A program made the position numbers and the translations under genes. Below are positions 20,880 through 31,157 of a DNA stretch of 47,863 nt, one piece after another. Position 1 is the first letter of the stretch. Each line of letters starts with the position of its first letter. The notes beneath the pieces were generated by a model that was not told the origin of the DNA, ran no database searches, and worked only from the letters and a program-made list of their open reading frames with translations. Origin of the DNA: Chara braunii (taxonomy: Eukaryota > Streptophyta > Charophyceae > Charales > Characeae); the NCBI GenBank assembly GCA_003427395.1, contig BFEA01000102.1:2891134-2938996 (forward strand). The letters are read 5' to 3'.

Positions 20880-20990
20880 CGCTTTTTCAAAAGGACAGCA
20901 CTGAAGTATCATCATCGGCGTTACCTAGCCTCGCTAGGCTCGGCAGATCAGGTCCGGACTCAAGTTATAGTGCGGGTTGATGTTGCAGAG
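20880..20990 (-). mobile_element. tRNA-derived SINE, copy 3 (partial)
   Basis: The plus strand has ggacagcactgaagtatcat and aggtccggactcaagtta, which align with the 3' body and B-box region of copies 1 and 2. The A-box end is not recognisable and the tail is short. It contains a small inverted repeat (cctagcctcgctaggc). Confidence 0.5.
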
Positions 20991-20999
20991 TTGTCTCCG

Positions 21000-22360
21000 T
21001 GCGGTGATTACGTTTTTGCGGTCCACAGGTATCACTAGCTAAGAAGTAACGATTCCTTAAATGTGGCATACTCCGCACCACACCTCCAGGCCCTGTGTCG
21101 TTTCAGCCTAAAAAGGAAAGGAGGGCCAATGTTAGGCCCTCTTGAAGTCCAGCTTTCCTGAAACTTAGGCGCCAGACCAGGGATAAGCGCAGGCCATTTT
21201 TAGGCCCGTTTCAAGACGACCTTTTTTTGAACTTGGGCGCCAGGGTCTGGCACGATTGGGCATTGGCAACAGCGGCCTCCCAGCCGGACCAGCACTACTT
21301 AGTACTGGTCCGACCGGGAGGGGGCAGGCAGTTCAGGAGGTAGTATTCAGGATTCGGCAGCAGCACTCTACAGAGCGCTGCACTAGTAGTAGGTAGGAGT
21401 AGTCTTCAGCGCTGGGCGCTTAGAGTAGCGTTAGAGAGGGAGGAGAGTGGCGGAGGCCAGGGAGCTTACCTGTGAGGCCATCGCTCCAGCCTCGTCTTGA
21501 GGTACCTGCAGCAAGGTGCCACCTTTCACAGGTTAGTACCGGGCACCAGGAGAAAGAGAGTTCTTCTTCCAGTCCACCATCTCTCCCTCCCCCTCCAGCT
21601 ACCTGACTCCTCAGTATCGGCAGACCACGAGAGAGGGAGAGAGAGAGAGATTTGTGACTTTGGGATGTTGACGACATTTGGATACAGACTCGACTTTGGG
21701 ACAGCGATATTGGATGGGGGATTATTTGGGATCTATATCGAAGACTTGGTGTTGACGATATCCTCATCCCTCCCTTCCTCTTCGTTTGATCCCTCTCCTC
21801 TTCATCTATGTATCCTCATCCCTCCCTTCCTCTTCGTCTGATCCCCCTCCTCGTCATCTATGTATGATCTGGACCTGGCGCATTCCTCCTGTGTGTAGCG
21901 CCAGGCCNCTTCACACCTTGCGATGATGATGATGTATGTTTGGTCTGCATTGCGACATTGATTGGTCTGATCATTGGTATTTTAGCCTTCCGCTGCGTTT
22001 TCCTGTAATATGTGAGACTTGTTGTTCTGGTCTGCACCCTTAGGGTATTTGACATTAAACCACCACCACCTCCGATCCTGTTCCGACCCTGTTCTTGCCA
22101 ACCTTGAATTTCACTGTGCACTGAGTTTTGCCGAGCCTGAGTCCCATTGTTATTTCTTTTCTGGTATTCACGCCAGTTACATCCGAAGGAGAACCCAAAA
22201 AAGAAAAAAAAAAGGAAAAAAAGGAACTTCCCTAACTTTGTGATACCTGTCAGATGCATTCTCTGAGGTGCTGTCGAGAATGGTCCGAGGAGTGCTCTCA
22301 GGACAGAGCCGGCAGCCGGAAGTCTCTGAGCTCATAAATGAGTCAAGGATGCCGCTTTTG
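21000..22360. other. Intron 8, left part: no gene
   Basis: Contains a hairpin at 21277-21319 (arms ctccc..cggaccag and ctggtccg..gggag), a short GA run at 21628-21650, one N at 21908, and a duplicated ctcatccctcccttcctctt at 21762 and 21813. No coding sequence is recognised. Confidence 0.5.
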
Positions 22361-22509
22361 CAATTTTTTTTTTTGTGTGCCATCGTGGCCCGTGTGATTC
22401 GACTCTCTTGTCCTCGTACCATTTGTTCACCTCGGTGGCCTCGAGATGTCCAGTTGTCCTCTTCATCTGCAGTGGTGGTAGAGATGGCGGGATGGTAGAG
22501 GATCAGGGA

Positions 22510-24367
22510 GTGGAAGTGGGCCCGAAGGAGATGGTGGCGAGGTTAGCGGGAGGGAGACGGGAGGGAGTTACTGGCAGGGGGGTGGCAGGGGCCATAGCGT
22601 GATGGGGGTTCTGAGGGCTCAAGAGGAAGTTGGTTGGGAGGTACGGGGCTGCAAAGTCATCCAGGGTCTCCTCTGCCACGAGGGTTCGTCACTGTCCAGT
22701 TTTTCCATCGTACGTTGAGACCATCTTGCAGTTGGGAGAAGGCAGGGTGCGGATCCTGCCAGATATGGCAGTAGGACTCCTGCGAAGCCTCCCTGAGAGT
22801 GGGATCTCTTTCGTCGTGATAGTCCTGGTTCATAGTCTTCCAGGCATGTTGTGTACGGGACCTGATCTTTTCTTGTATGACCTGTTGTGCTTGCTGCAGA
22901 CCGAACCGATGGTCTTTTCTCTCAAAAGAGCACCTGGCTCTCCAGGCTTGCATGAGGACGTGCAGCATCATGTATGAGACTAGGTTAGTGGCAAATGGGG
23001 TCCGGTGAGCGAATGGAACGCTGCGTCCCACCACCTCCATATTTGGGCAACCATTGGGCACGCCAGCAGGCAGTGCTAGAGTGTTGCCCTGGAAGGCTGT
23101 GTCACCCTGCCACAGTAGGTGCATATGGGGGGCAGCAGGCCTTTCTGTTCAAGGTCTGTTCTTGAGACGAGCCAATCGGGGGTGGAGAGACAGCGGTGTA
23201 AGATTTGCCATTTGAGGGACCTGAGGCTTGTGGGCATTATTTTGGAATATTTGGCCGAAGGGAGGCTGTTCAGCAGCTGTGGATTCTCTGGTGAATCTCG
23301 CTCCCGTTGCTGTGAAATCGTCTGTCCAATCTGCTTCTGTGGGCGAGATGCTTTGTACCCCCCTTTGACAGTGTAATCCCAGATGTGCATGGTTTGTTGG
23401 CCTGTCCATTCCCAGTCATCCAGGTCGAAGGGAAGTCGGGCAATGTGTGTGGCAGGCTGTTATGCATGGTTGGCGCTGTCCTGGTCGCCTACCAATCTCA
23501 CATTCATCAGCACCACCCACGGCTTCGTTCTGGGCCAGTTGAGAGAACTGCACTCTTGGAATATGCAGGGTGAAGCCCCCACCTTCAGTATTGTGCACAC
23601 TGTAAATAGTCGCCGGTGTGGGCAGGTCAACGTACATAGCCACCCAGTGCTGTGATCGAATTGTCGGGTCTTGAGGGTTTGCCGCCAAGCTAGAGGGATA
23701 GCATCTATCACTTGGCGGGCCTTTTGTTCACGTTCCTTATGTGCTTCAACTTGGCCTGAAGCTGCTCCGGTGTGGCCCAATTCTGCTCGACCGGGTCCCA
23801 AAGATCACCGACCGTGTAGAGTTTTTTCTTTGCCCAGTTGAGCCTGGGTGAATTAGCCGTGATCAGGAATGGGTTGCCAGCTTCGTCCAGGATGAAAGGG
23901 TTGCTGAATTGGGGCTGTCTCCATATGGGAGTGCTATCTATTGGGTGGACAGTTTTGTTTGGGACCTCGTTTCCTCCACATTTTTAGCATGGTTGGCCAG
24001 AGGGGGGGTCATGGCCACATCTGTCGCATGCCTGTGTCGGCGGGGGCCCGGGATTATCCAGTGGCTGTTGGTCAACCATTGGAAAGGGTGCACAGATTCG
24101 GGTGCCAGACCGGCTATCTGCACACAGGCCAGGGGCCCCCATGGGATGTCGTTTCCTACATGGAGTCTGGTTAGCACCTTAAATCATGGCCTCACTCTCC
24201 CTTTCAGGGTCCGGTGTCCCCAGTCCCCCTTTGGTGCCACCTTGAAAATCGTGGCCTCAATCTCCCTTTCAGGGTCCGGTGTCCCCTGTCCACCCTTTGG
24301 CTCTTGGTTGTGTGAGGGTGTCCCAGCTCACACTGCTCATGAAGCCTTCTGATTTGTTGTTAATTTT
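22510..24367 (-). pseudogene. LINE 1 ORF2 C-terminal part (zf-RVT region), frame-broken
   Basis: Minus-strand frames read VSWDTLTQPRAKG, WRQPQFSNPFILDEAGNPFL, LYTVGDLWDP, then LKWQILHRCLSTPDWLVSRT and CTYCGRVTQ, and finally an ORF end with LPTNFLLSPQN before TGA. Each has a counterpart in LINE 2 (VGDLWDTEARSW, LQWQIEHRCLPTNDWLIDHT), so the two elements belong to one group. Frameshifts are frequent. A roughly 60-bp direct duplication (ctccctttcagggtccggtg at about 24198 and 24263) lies within it. Confidence 0.75.
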
Positions 24368-25507
24368 TCACAGATACGTTGTGAGGGCCTTTCTAAGCCT
24401 TGTATATTGCTGTGGTCTGTGGCCACACTGCGAGTTTGTACCATATGGTGGCGAGAATAGGATTGTTGATCGCAGCGATGTTTGCAGTCCTTCCCGTCTT
24501 GCCAGACGGTCAATGGCCGTGTTCACCAGGATGTCCCTGTGGTCCGACAGAGGTCCCATTGCTGTCAGCCTCACTCCCAAGATCCTGATGGCGTCTTCCT
24601 TTCTCGCCCATGAGACACATGGGTCCGGCGGTGGGCGACGAGTCTTAAGGGTGGAGCCACCGGCCTCTGTCCTCGAGCCCCAATTCACTTTCATGTCGGT
24701 CGCCGTTGAGAAGAGGTGTATGATTTGGGTTAGGGCCTGAAAGCTGTTGGCGTCTGCACGTATAAGGACCGTGAGTTCGTCTGCGAACAGCGCCATCGCG
24801 ATGGGCTCCCCGTGACGTACCGACCTCTGCAGCGTTATTGGGGATGAAAGGTAGCCATTGAGCATTATGTTTGTAATGGCCGATCTATGAGGGAGCTGCA
24901 CCCAGTGGCAAAAATCGGGACCGAAGTTCATTCTGGCCAGGCACATATCCAGGAAGTCCCAGTCAACGTGGTCATACGCTCTCTTGAAGTCTAAAAACAG
25001 AATGGCCGCTTTGGTCCTGCACTGGTGTGCGTACTTGGTCTCGTTGACCATGGGGATGATGTCCTGGATATTGCGGTTTGGCACAAACCCTGTCTGATCG
25101 GGGTGAATGAGCATGTTCATGAACGGCAACAGGCGGATGGCGAGTGCCTTGGCCGCCAGTTTGTAGGGGACCGAGAGGAGAGTGATAAATCTATAGTTTC
25201 TGATAAACTCCTTGTTTGATTTTTTGTAGAGGAGCGTGGTCGCTCCTTGACCAATCATGTCCACAAAGGTGCCTTCCTTCTGGACAGCTGTTATATACTC
25301 CATCAGATCGTACTTGAGGTCCCAGAAGTGCATCCAGAATTCCTGTCTTCTCGTACTCTGTATCATGCAAGGTTGCCCATATTTCGTCCGGTGAGAGTGG
25401 CTTATCCAGGTCAGGGCCCTGCTTGGTGCCAATCTTATATTTTTTCTTTCTTCCCTTTCGACCCTACCCCGGACCCCCGATTTTCTCGGAAGAGGTCGTT
25501 TCCCCAA
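24368..25507 (-). pseudogene. LINE 1 reverse transcriptase domain, defective
   Basis: The 379-codon ORF shows RT motifs in order: a fingers block YRFITLLSVPYKLAAKAL, HPDQTGFVPNRNIQD, palm motif A with AAILFLDFKRAYDHVDWDFL, then RSVRHGEPIAMALFADELTV. Compared with LINE 2, about 40 residues between GEPIA and LFAD are deleted, removing most of motif B and its surroundings. The catalytic FADD is FADE. It therefore cannot be active. The later part keeps LGVRLTAMGPLSDHRDILVN, a block typical of this LINE group. The start codon shown is arbitrary. Confidence 0.85.
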
Positions 25508-26341
25508 ATGGGACTACAGCTTGGAAAGGTAGTGGTGGTTTAAGGGAGTCGTTGGTAATGAGCTAAGAAATAAGGACTCTGCCATCTGTGTTGCTTGGGA
25601 CCCTGTGTGACCGTCATTGTGAAGGAATAGTGAGTTTGGATTTGTTTTCGTGTGCTAAGGATGCCCGCATTTCGTGTCCCTGGTGGTGGTTGTGCAGCCC
25701 GCATTGGAGCTACTGGCTTTGTTCTGTGGTGAAAAGGAAATAGGGAACGAACCACGAACACAATGCCTCCAGGTCGCAGGGTACGAGATTGTCATGGAGC
25801 TGGCTCAGAGAGCGACAGAGTCGTCCATCTTGATTCAGGTGTTGTAGTCCATCTTGATTCCAGCTGTCCCTGCAACCACACACAGTACGTGGTCAGATTG
25901 TTTTACTTCGTTTGCAACAGTGCTAATGGTTATGAAAGTGTGTTCATATTCGCTCGTCTTTGTCGTGTCATCCTCTATATCGATTCATTGGTGATGTTCC
26001 CATGTCAATGGTCCTTTTAATGGTCCCACGTTGGAATCATGTGAATCTGTTGGGTGTCCTTCGCTTACAGACCACCTGTGATTGCCATTGCAACACGGAG
26101 CCGTTGCGAGTCGTCGAAGTCCTTTAGTGATCCTGTGGAAGTACGCTGGCAGAGTTGGAAACACGCTTCTATGTTCATGTGATTTGCTGTATCTGGTGTT
26201 CAGATATTGATGAGCATCTTAGGATGCGATGTGTGATCATTGAGATAGGATGATTGTGTCTGTGAAGAGCTCTGAGCCCTGTTTTATTGGTTACATGCAC
26301 TATGTCGACTCACTGTATTAGTCTTTTACTGTCCTGTGCAG

Positions 26342-26583
26342 GCTCTCCGTGTGCTATGTGTGAGCACCGAGGTAGACGACAGAGTATCTGTCCGGGTTCA
26401 AAGCCATCCGACTTTTCTTCGCCACTTGGAAGAGCTACTGGTTTCTGAAGAAAGGACGTCCCCGGAAGAGACGAGGGATCCGATGCAGGTGGAAGAGGAG
26501 GGTGATTCCAGTCACTCATGCTCGATTCCCTCTGCAAGTGACGTTGGCACCATGATCCGCTTTCTGTCTGCCTGCATGTCCAA
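26342..26583 (+). CDS. Armadillo-like gene, exon 9
   Basis: 80 codons plus two bases; acceptor CTGTGCAG, donor CCAA|GTGAGT. It begins ALRVLCVSTEVDDRVSVRVQ, which continues the repeat from exon 8. It then has a helix (FLRHLEELLVSEE), an acidic serine-rich loop (EETRDPMQVEEEGDSSHS) and returns to repeat-like SDVGTMIRFLSACMS. The acidic loop is a plausible surface insertion. The phase matches the next proposed exon. Confidence 0.75.
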
Positions 26584-27043
26584 GTGAGTACAACGCTTTT
26601 ATCCGAGTTCAGCAGTTTCGATCTCACAAAGTTGGCAGTAGCACCCATAACCGAAGTGGCACAGCTGCATTGGTTTCCCGCCTTCCCCTCGTGGTTCGTA
26701 TCATCCTTTGGTGCCGCTGTGTTTCATGTGTTCACTGCGTGTATCCCATCTTATGCTCCAATCTGGTCTCGTATAGAGCACCTAGTAAGTCTGTCTTGGT
26801 TAAATTTGCGTTTTGATCTGCCCTCTCTCTCTCTGTCGGTATTGCTATTTGTTACAGTTGATTGGTCGATTCCTACATGGATCGGTCGATGGGCTCATTA
26901 TATTGTTTTTTTTTTTTCGTTCAATGTCTTCCTCTATCTAGTCCTTGATTTGTTCATCCGATCGTGCAATCTTCTGGTCCATGGAGTCGCTGGTCCGTTG
27001 ATTCGCACGTGGATCTATTCATGGATAGACGTGTTCGATGTTT

Positions 27044-27182
27044 GCTTTTTCGCTTGGGGTTGGTTCTGATCTATAGATGGTTTGTCTGGTTTCTGTGATC
27101 GTTTGTGTGTCACGCTTTTTCGCTTGGGGTTGGTTCTGATGTATATAGATGGTTTGTGTGATCGTTTGTGTGTCACAGGTGG
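27044..27182 (+). repeat. 72-bp tandem duplication
   Basis: ctttttcgcttggggttggt begins at about 27044 and 27116, both followed by tctgat-tata-agatggtttg and gtgatcgtttgtgtgtcac. Intron 9. Confidence 0.85.
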
Positions 27183-27629
27183 GCAGGTGAGAAGGCAGAG
27201 CATGCAGGGCCCAGCATCGAAAATGGCGGTACGGAACTGGCAGTGGACATGTCTGAGGGAGGGAGAATGATGACCGAGGAATGAAAACCACGTTCTGGAG
27301 TGACGTCCAGCTGAAAGGCCACTGTTATGCCTTAATGGAATCTAGCAAGACGTTAGTCCCGCTGATTGACATGACTATAGGATTGGAGATCTAGAAGATT
27401 GACGAAATCAGCAAGTCCTGAAGAGTGGGTAGTGGTTGTGAGTCATCGAGTTGAGATGCAATTGCGCGTTCTCCTCCGGCCTCCTCCCTCCAGCTCTCCA
27501 TAGTTCGTGTTGTACAAAGCAGCAGCGTTTCTTGTTTTGTTTGCTCAGTTGTTTTTATGGACTCTTTGCCGAGGAGTCTTCACAAGTCTCGGTTGATTAG
27601 GAGGGGGAGAACTGCGTGGATGGGCGGCG

Positions 27630-27965
27630 GACGACGGAAGCCGAGGACATCCGTGAGAGAGAACGGGCGGAAGGTGTTTACGGGTGAAGGTGGTGCACTA
27701 GAATTCTAGTGCAGTAACTAGATGGAGTTGGTAAGCAACCTCTTGCACCGTATCATGCAATCCGCTCTGTTAGAATTCTATAGGTCGTTTGTCTTTTCAT
27801 TGGAAGAGTTGGTTGTGTGAACATCCATGAGAGAAGGACAGAGGAGGGTGTTATGGGTGAGAAGCCGGGGTGGTGAGGGGGGGTGCATATGGGGCAGTAC
27901 ATATAGGGAATGATGAACCTGTTGCACCATCAGGTAGATCTTGATAGGTCGTTTGTCTTTTCAGT
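27630..27965 (+). repeat. Diverged direct duplication, about 180 bp
   Basis: Matching landmarks: catcc-tgagagag and a gg-gggtgtt-gggtga stretch at 27648 and 27823, and ataggtcgtttgtcttttca at 27780 and 27944. The first unit contains a perfect palindrome, tgcactagaattctagtgca, at 27694-27713. Confidence 0.65.
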
Positions 27966-28184
27966 GCGCGAATATTCATGACATGGAGGACAACGTGCTA
28001 AGGGTGCTTCTTTCCTTTCCCAGGGAGGAGTTTCTGAACGGCATGGATTGTTGGTACTAATGTGAGGGAGACCTGCTTGTTTGTATTGGAGATATAAGCC
28101 TTGTCTTTCCAACGAGCCCATCAGCGTCTTTATTTTAGTCTATCTACGTGCTATTGTTTCTTTCGTCCGGTCTGACATTGCCAG

Positions 28185-28362
28185 CGACGTTCTCCGACAG
28201 ATAGTAATGTTGTTGCTACCTGGTGCGGAAGAAGAGCGAGAGAACGTGCCTTCGGTGAAAGCAGGCCTGCTAGTAGCAAGCTTCTTTCACAGCCTCTCGC
28301 CGTTAAGGGCTGCACTATTGAAAGTCTTCCATTCCTGGTGCGGAAGCGGGCTGCACCACTGA
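28185..28362 (+). CDS. Armadillo-like gene, exon 10 (3' limit uncertain)
   Basis: The acceptor ACATTGCCAG at 28184 supplies the one base needed to complete the AA left by exon 9. The frame reads DVLRQIVMLLLPGAEEEREN, then AGLLVASFFHSLSPLRAALL and KVFHSWCGSGLHH before TGA at 28360-28362. The first part continues the repeat pattern well. The last 12 or so residues fall in a local tandem duplication, so the stop may be an artefact and the true exon may end earlier, for example at GTGAAA or GTAGCA. Confidence 0.55.
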
Positions 28363-28495
28363 AAGTCTTCCTTTCTTGGCGCGGAAGCAGAGCGAGAGAG
28401 AACGTTCCTTCGGTGGAAGCAGGCCTGCTGTTGGTAAGCTTCTTTCACAGCCTCGCCGTAGGGGGCTGCACCATTTAAAGTCTTCCATTTTGTTG
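28215..28495 (+). repeat. Local duplication over the end of exon 10
   Basis: The stretch tggtgcggaagaagagcgag to ttgaaagtcttccatt (28218-28336) recurs, diverged, at about 28375-28490 (tggcgcggaagcagagcgag onward). In between lies a 41-bp extra copy of the ggctgca-ca-tgaaagtctt part. In the second copy ctgctgttg|gtaagc looks like a splice donor, while the first copy has ctagtagcaagc. Confidence 0.8.
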
Positions 28496-29520
28496 TTGAG
28501 TTCGGTCATTTGATCACACTCTGAGAAAAGAAATCTTTTACTGTGGGTCGAACTGTGGCGGTTAAAAGCGAGCTCTTGGAATATTGAGTCAAGAGGGCCT
28601 TTGGTGGTTATGATGGTGGTCTGGTTTGTGACGCTGGGGTCTATCAATAGCCTGAGGTAAAATATCAAGCTAGGCTAGATCTTTGTGGCGATTAAGTGTC
28701 TGTCAGGCAGTCAGTGAGTTGTCATGAGCTTGACTTGAGCTCGCTCCACCGCCTCGGTGGAATGAGAGAGGCTTAGGCACCGAAGGAGGAGAGAGTATGT
28801 TAGGTTGCTTTGACTGTGAAAGCATTATTTCTGTCTCCTGGGTGCTGTAGTGATGGTGAAGCAAAAGCTTTGCTATAAGTCCTGATTGCAGGACGAGGAG
28901 TGACAGTGAGCTCTTGTATCTGTGTTACACGGGGTGATCAGCATTCTGGCAGACCCAGGTAAGGAGGATTCATATCTGTCGAGGAAGGCAACCTCATAAC
29001 CAGTTAAAAAAAGTGGAGAAAGAGAGTGAGTGAGCGAGAGGTATTGGGGGAACCAGCTGGAGGAGAGAGAGCAAATAGAGGAAGGCAGGCCAAACCATAC
29101 ACATAATGTGGCGTGGAGAAGACAAAGCTGACATGGACGATCTTTGTACATAGGGAAAGAACATGATGTGTAGAAAATGAATGGATCATGCGAGGATGAG
29201 CGCAGGGCAGTGGTAATTGGCGTGAGCAGGGGAAGAAAGGATGGGGGTAGGGGGTTAGTGGGGCGCACACTGATGCTGTATAAGAGAGCACATGGCTGCT
29301 GCCAATGATTGATAAGTATGTTGAATAACACAATGGACGTGCTCGTGGCTCAGAAGATTAAGTGGTAGGCAAAGCCCAGCAAGAGCGACGGTGGAATGTA
29401 GCCGTTTGCTGTCCGTTGATCAAAATGGTCTGTCTGAGCGCTCGAATGCGGGTATTCTCAAGACCTGAGGACGTGCTCGTGGCTCAGAAGAGAAAGGGGT
29501 TGGCCCTGATGCGTGTGCAG

Positions 29521-29600
29521 GAGAAAGAAGCTTTGGTCGCTGCTGCATGTGTAAAACGCCCTTTCTATGATCGTGATTTTATAATTATACTGAGACCAAG
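29521..29600 (+). CDS. Possible additional exon, 80 bp
   Basis: Between GCGTGTGCAG and CCAAG|GTGACT the frame reads EKEALVAAACVKRPFYDRDF followed by IIILRPR. Good splice borders and protein-like sequence suggest an exon, perhaps of the armadillo-like gene if that gene continues past 28.36 kb. No homology is recognised and no neighbouring exon was found, so this is tentative. The sequence just upstream repeats cgtgctcgtggctcagaaga from 29339. Confidence 0.3.
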
Positions 29601-29628
29601 GTGACTCAAATCTGTTCGCGCATCTGTC

Positions 29629-29692
29629 GTAACGGTGGACGGTGACATGGTGGGGATGTTGTAATGGTGGACGGTGACATGGTGAGGATGTG
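29629..29692 (+). repeat. 32-bp tandem repeat
   Basis: gtaa-ggtggacggtgacat is present at 29629 and 29661, two copies. Confidence 0.85.
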
Positions 29693-29814
29693 GAAAGGAA
29701 CAGACTGGGGAAGGTGTAGGAATGGAGGAATGGGAGTTGACAGGGATGCTTAGGCTGAGGGGCTGGCTGAACATGTCATCGAGGTGTGGTTTAAGGGTGT
29801 TAGGGGTTAGTTGA

Positions 29815-29816
<2 letters not shown>

Positions 29817-29850
<34 letters not shown>
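29817..29850. repeat. (TG)n microsatellite
   Basis: 17 TG units, followed by a longer impure GT-rich stretch to about 29990. Confidence 0.95.
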
Positions 29851-29851
<1 letters not shown>

Positions 29852-30000
29852 TTGTGTGTGGTTATGTGTGCGCGTGCGTGCGTGTGTGTGCCTGTGTGGG
29901 TCTATCTATCTGTGTCTGTCTATGTGTGGGTCTTTCTCCCAGGCTGTGTGTGTGCGTGTGCATGCGTGTCTGCCTATGCGTGTCTATCTGTCTCTGCCTG

Positions 30001-30110
30001 TCTACGTTTGGGTCTATCTCGCAGGCAGCTCTGTCTGTCTACGTTTGTGTCTATCTCGCAGGCAGCTCTGTCTGTCTACGTTTGGGTCTATCTCCCAGGC
30101 AGCGATAGAG
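30001..30110 (+). repeat. 37-bp minisatellite, three copies
   Basis: The unit tctacgtttg-gtctatctc-caggcagc recurs at 30001, 30038 and 30075. It sits between GT- and GA-type microsatellites. Confidence 0.9.
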
Positions 30111-30176
30111 GTAGAGGGCGCAGGGGGGAGAGTTTCTGTCTGTGTGTCTGTCTATGTATGGGTGTGTTTGTCCCAT

Positions 30177-30183
<7 letters not shown>

Positions 30184-30226
<43 letters not shown>

Positions 30227-30279
30227 CGTCTGTTGCGTGGATGTCTTAGTTGCAGAGAGAGAGAGAGAAAGTTGTGTTA

Positions 30280-30340
<61 letters not shown>

Positions 30341-30381
30341 CATCTGTTGCGTGGATGTCTTAGTTGCAGCGAGAGAGAGAG
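30184..30381. repeat. (GA)n tracts with a repeated 30-bp spacer
   Basis: GA runs at about 30185-30224 and 30284-30338 are followed by gtc-tctgttgcgtggatgt and cttagttgcag, present twice. The array runs into the assembly gap. Confidence 0.9.
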
Positions 30382-30906
30382 NNNNNNNNNNNNNNNNNNN
30401 NNNNNNNNNNNNNNNNNNNNNNNNNNNNNNNNNNNNNNNNNNNNNNNNNNNNNNNNNNNNNNNNNNNNNNNNNNNNNNNNNNNNNNNNNNNNNNNNNNNN
30501 NNNNNNNNNNNNNNNNNNNNNNNNNNNNNNNNNNNNNNNNNNNNNNNNNNNNNNNNNNNNNNNNNNNNNNNNNNNNNNNNNNNNNNNNNNNNNNNNNNNN
30601 NNNNNNNNNNNNNNNNNNNNNNNNNNNNNNNNNNNNNNNNNNNNNNNNNNNNNNNNNNNNNNNNNNNNNNNNNNNNNNNNNNNNNNNNNNNNNNNNNNNN
30701 NNNNNNNNNNNNNNNNNNNNNNNNNNNNNNNNNNNNNNNNNNNNNNNNNNNNNNNNNNNNNNNNNNNNNNNNNNNNNNNNNNNNNNNNNNNNNNNNNNNN
30801 NNNNNNNNNNNNNNNNNNNNNNNNNNNNNNNNNNNNNNNNNNNNNNNNNNNNNNNNNNNNNNNNNNNNNNNNNNNNNNNNNNNNNNNNNNNNNNNNNNNN
30901 NNNNNN
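30382..30906. other. Assembly gap, 525 N
   Basis: 525 unknown bases between (GA)n on the left and (TC)n on the right. ORFs that cross it are meaningless. Confidence 1.

Positions 30907-30994
<88 letters not shown>
30907..30994. repeat. (TC)n microsatellite right of the gap
   Basis: 44 TC units. The strand sense is opposite to the GA run on the left of the gap. Confidence 0.95.
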
Positions 30995-30997
<3 letters not shown>

Positions 30998-31157
30998 CTG
31001 TAACATTGTGGGTGGGGGACAACTTTCAGCCTTGATACCGCAATAATGTGGAGGTCCGCGGCCTCGAAACTTGATTATGTAATGAGATTTGAAGTTTTTA
31101 CCTAAAAACAAAAATAAAACATGTGCACTACACGAAATCCGGGGGTCTGGATTTTCT

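Larger units (their letters stand above)
22363..25510 (-). mobile_element. LINE 1: 5'-truncated L1-type non-LTR retrotransposon
   Basis: A minus-strand reverse transcriptase segment (about 24368-25507) is followed by decayed C-terminal sequence, a zf-RVT-like region (about 23060-23250), an ORF2 C-terminus ending at about 22510, and a short 3' UTR with a poly(A) tail (plus-strand T run 22364-22374). Endonuclease and ORF1 are absent. A candidate target duplication is aaggatgc-cgc at 22345 and aaggatgcccgc at 25657. If real, it would put the 5' end at about 25656. It is inserted against the direction of the host gene, in intron 8. Confidence 0.85.
8020..28362 (+). other. Armadillo/HEAT-like multi-exon gene (overall span)
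   Basis: Ten coding pieces with good GT-AG borders are proposed: ..8068, 9184-9257, 11091-11306, 12625-12858, 16456-16632, 17909-17975, 18716-18874, 19793-19918, 26342-26583 and 28185-28362. Splice phases join without a stop everywhere except between 17975 (phase 1) and 18716 (phase 0), where a small exon is probably missed. The conceptual product exceeds 500 residues: an acidic N-terminal part, then leucine-rich helical repeats of the armadillo/HEAT type (LITLLSAASSSVRFNALLVL, VVPLLSLLRRAKTEEL). Such alpha-solenoids are protein-binding scaffolds. I cannot name the family and see no BTB, U-box or kinase domain. The start codon, and perhaps the 3' end, are not resolved. The introns are long and full of transposons. 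Confidence 0.7.
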
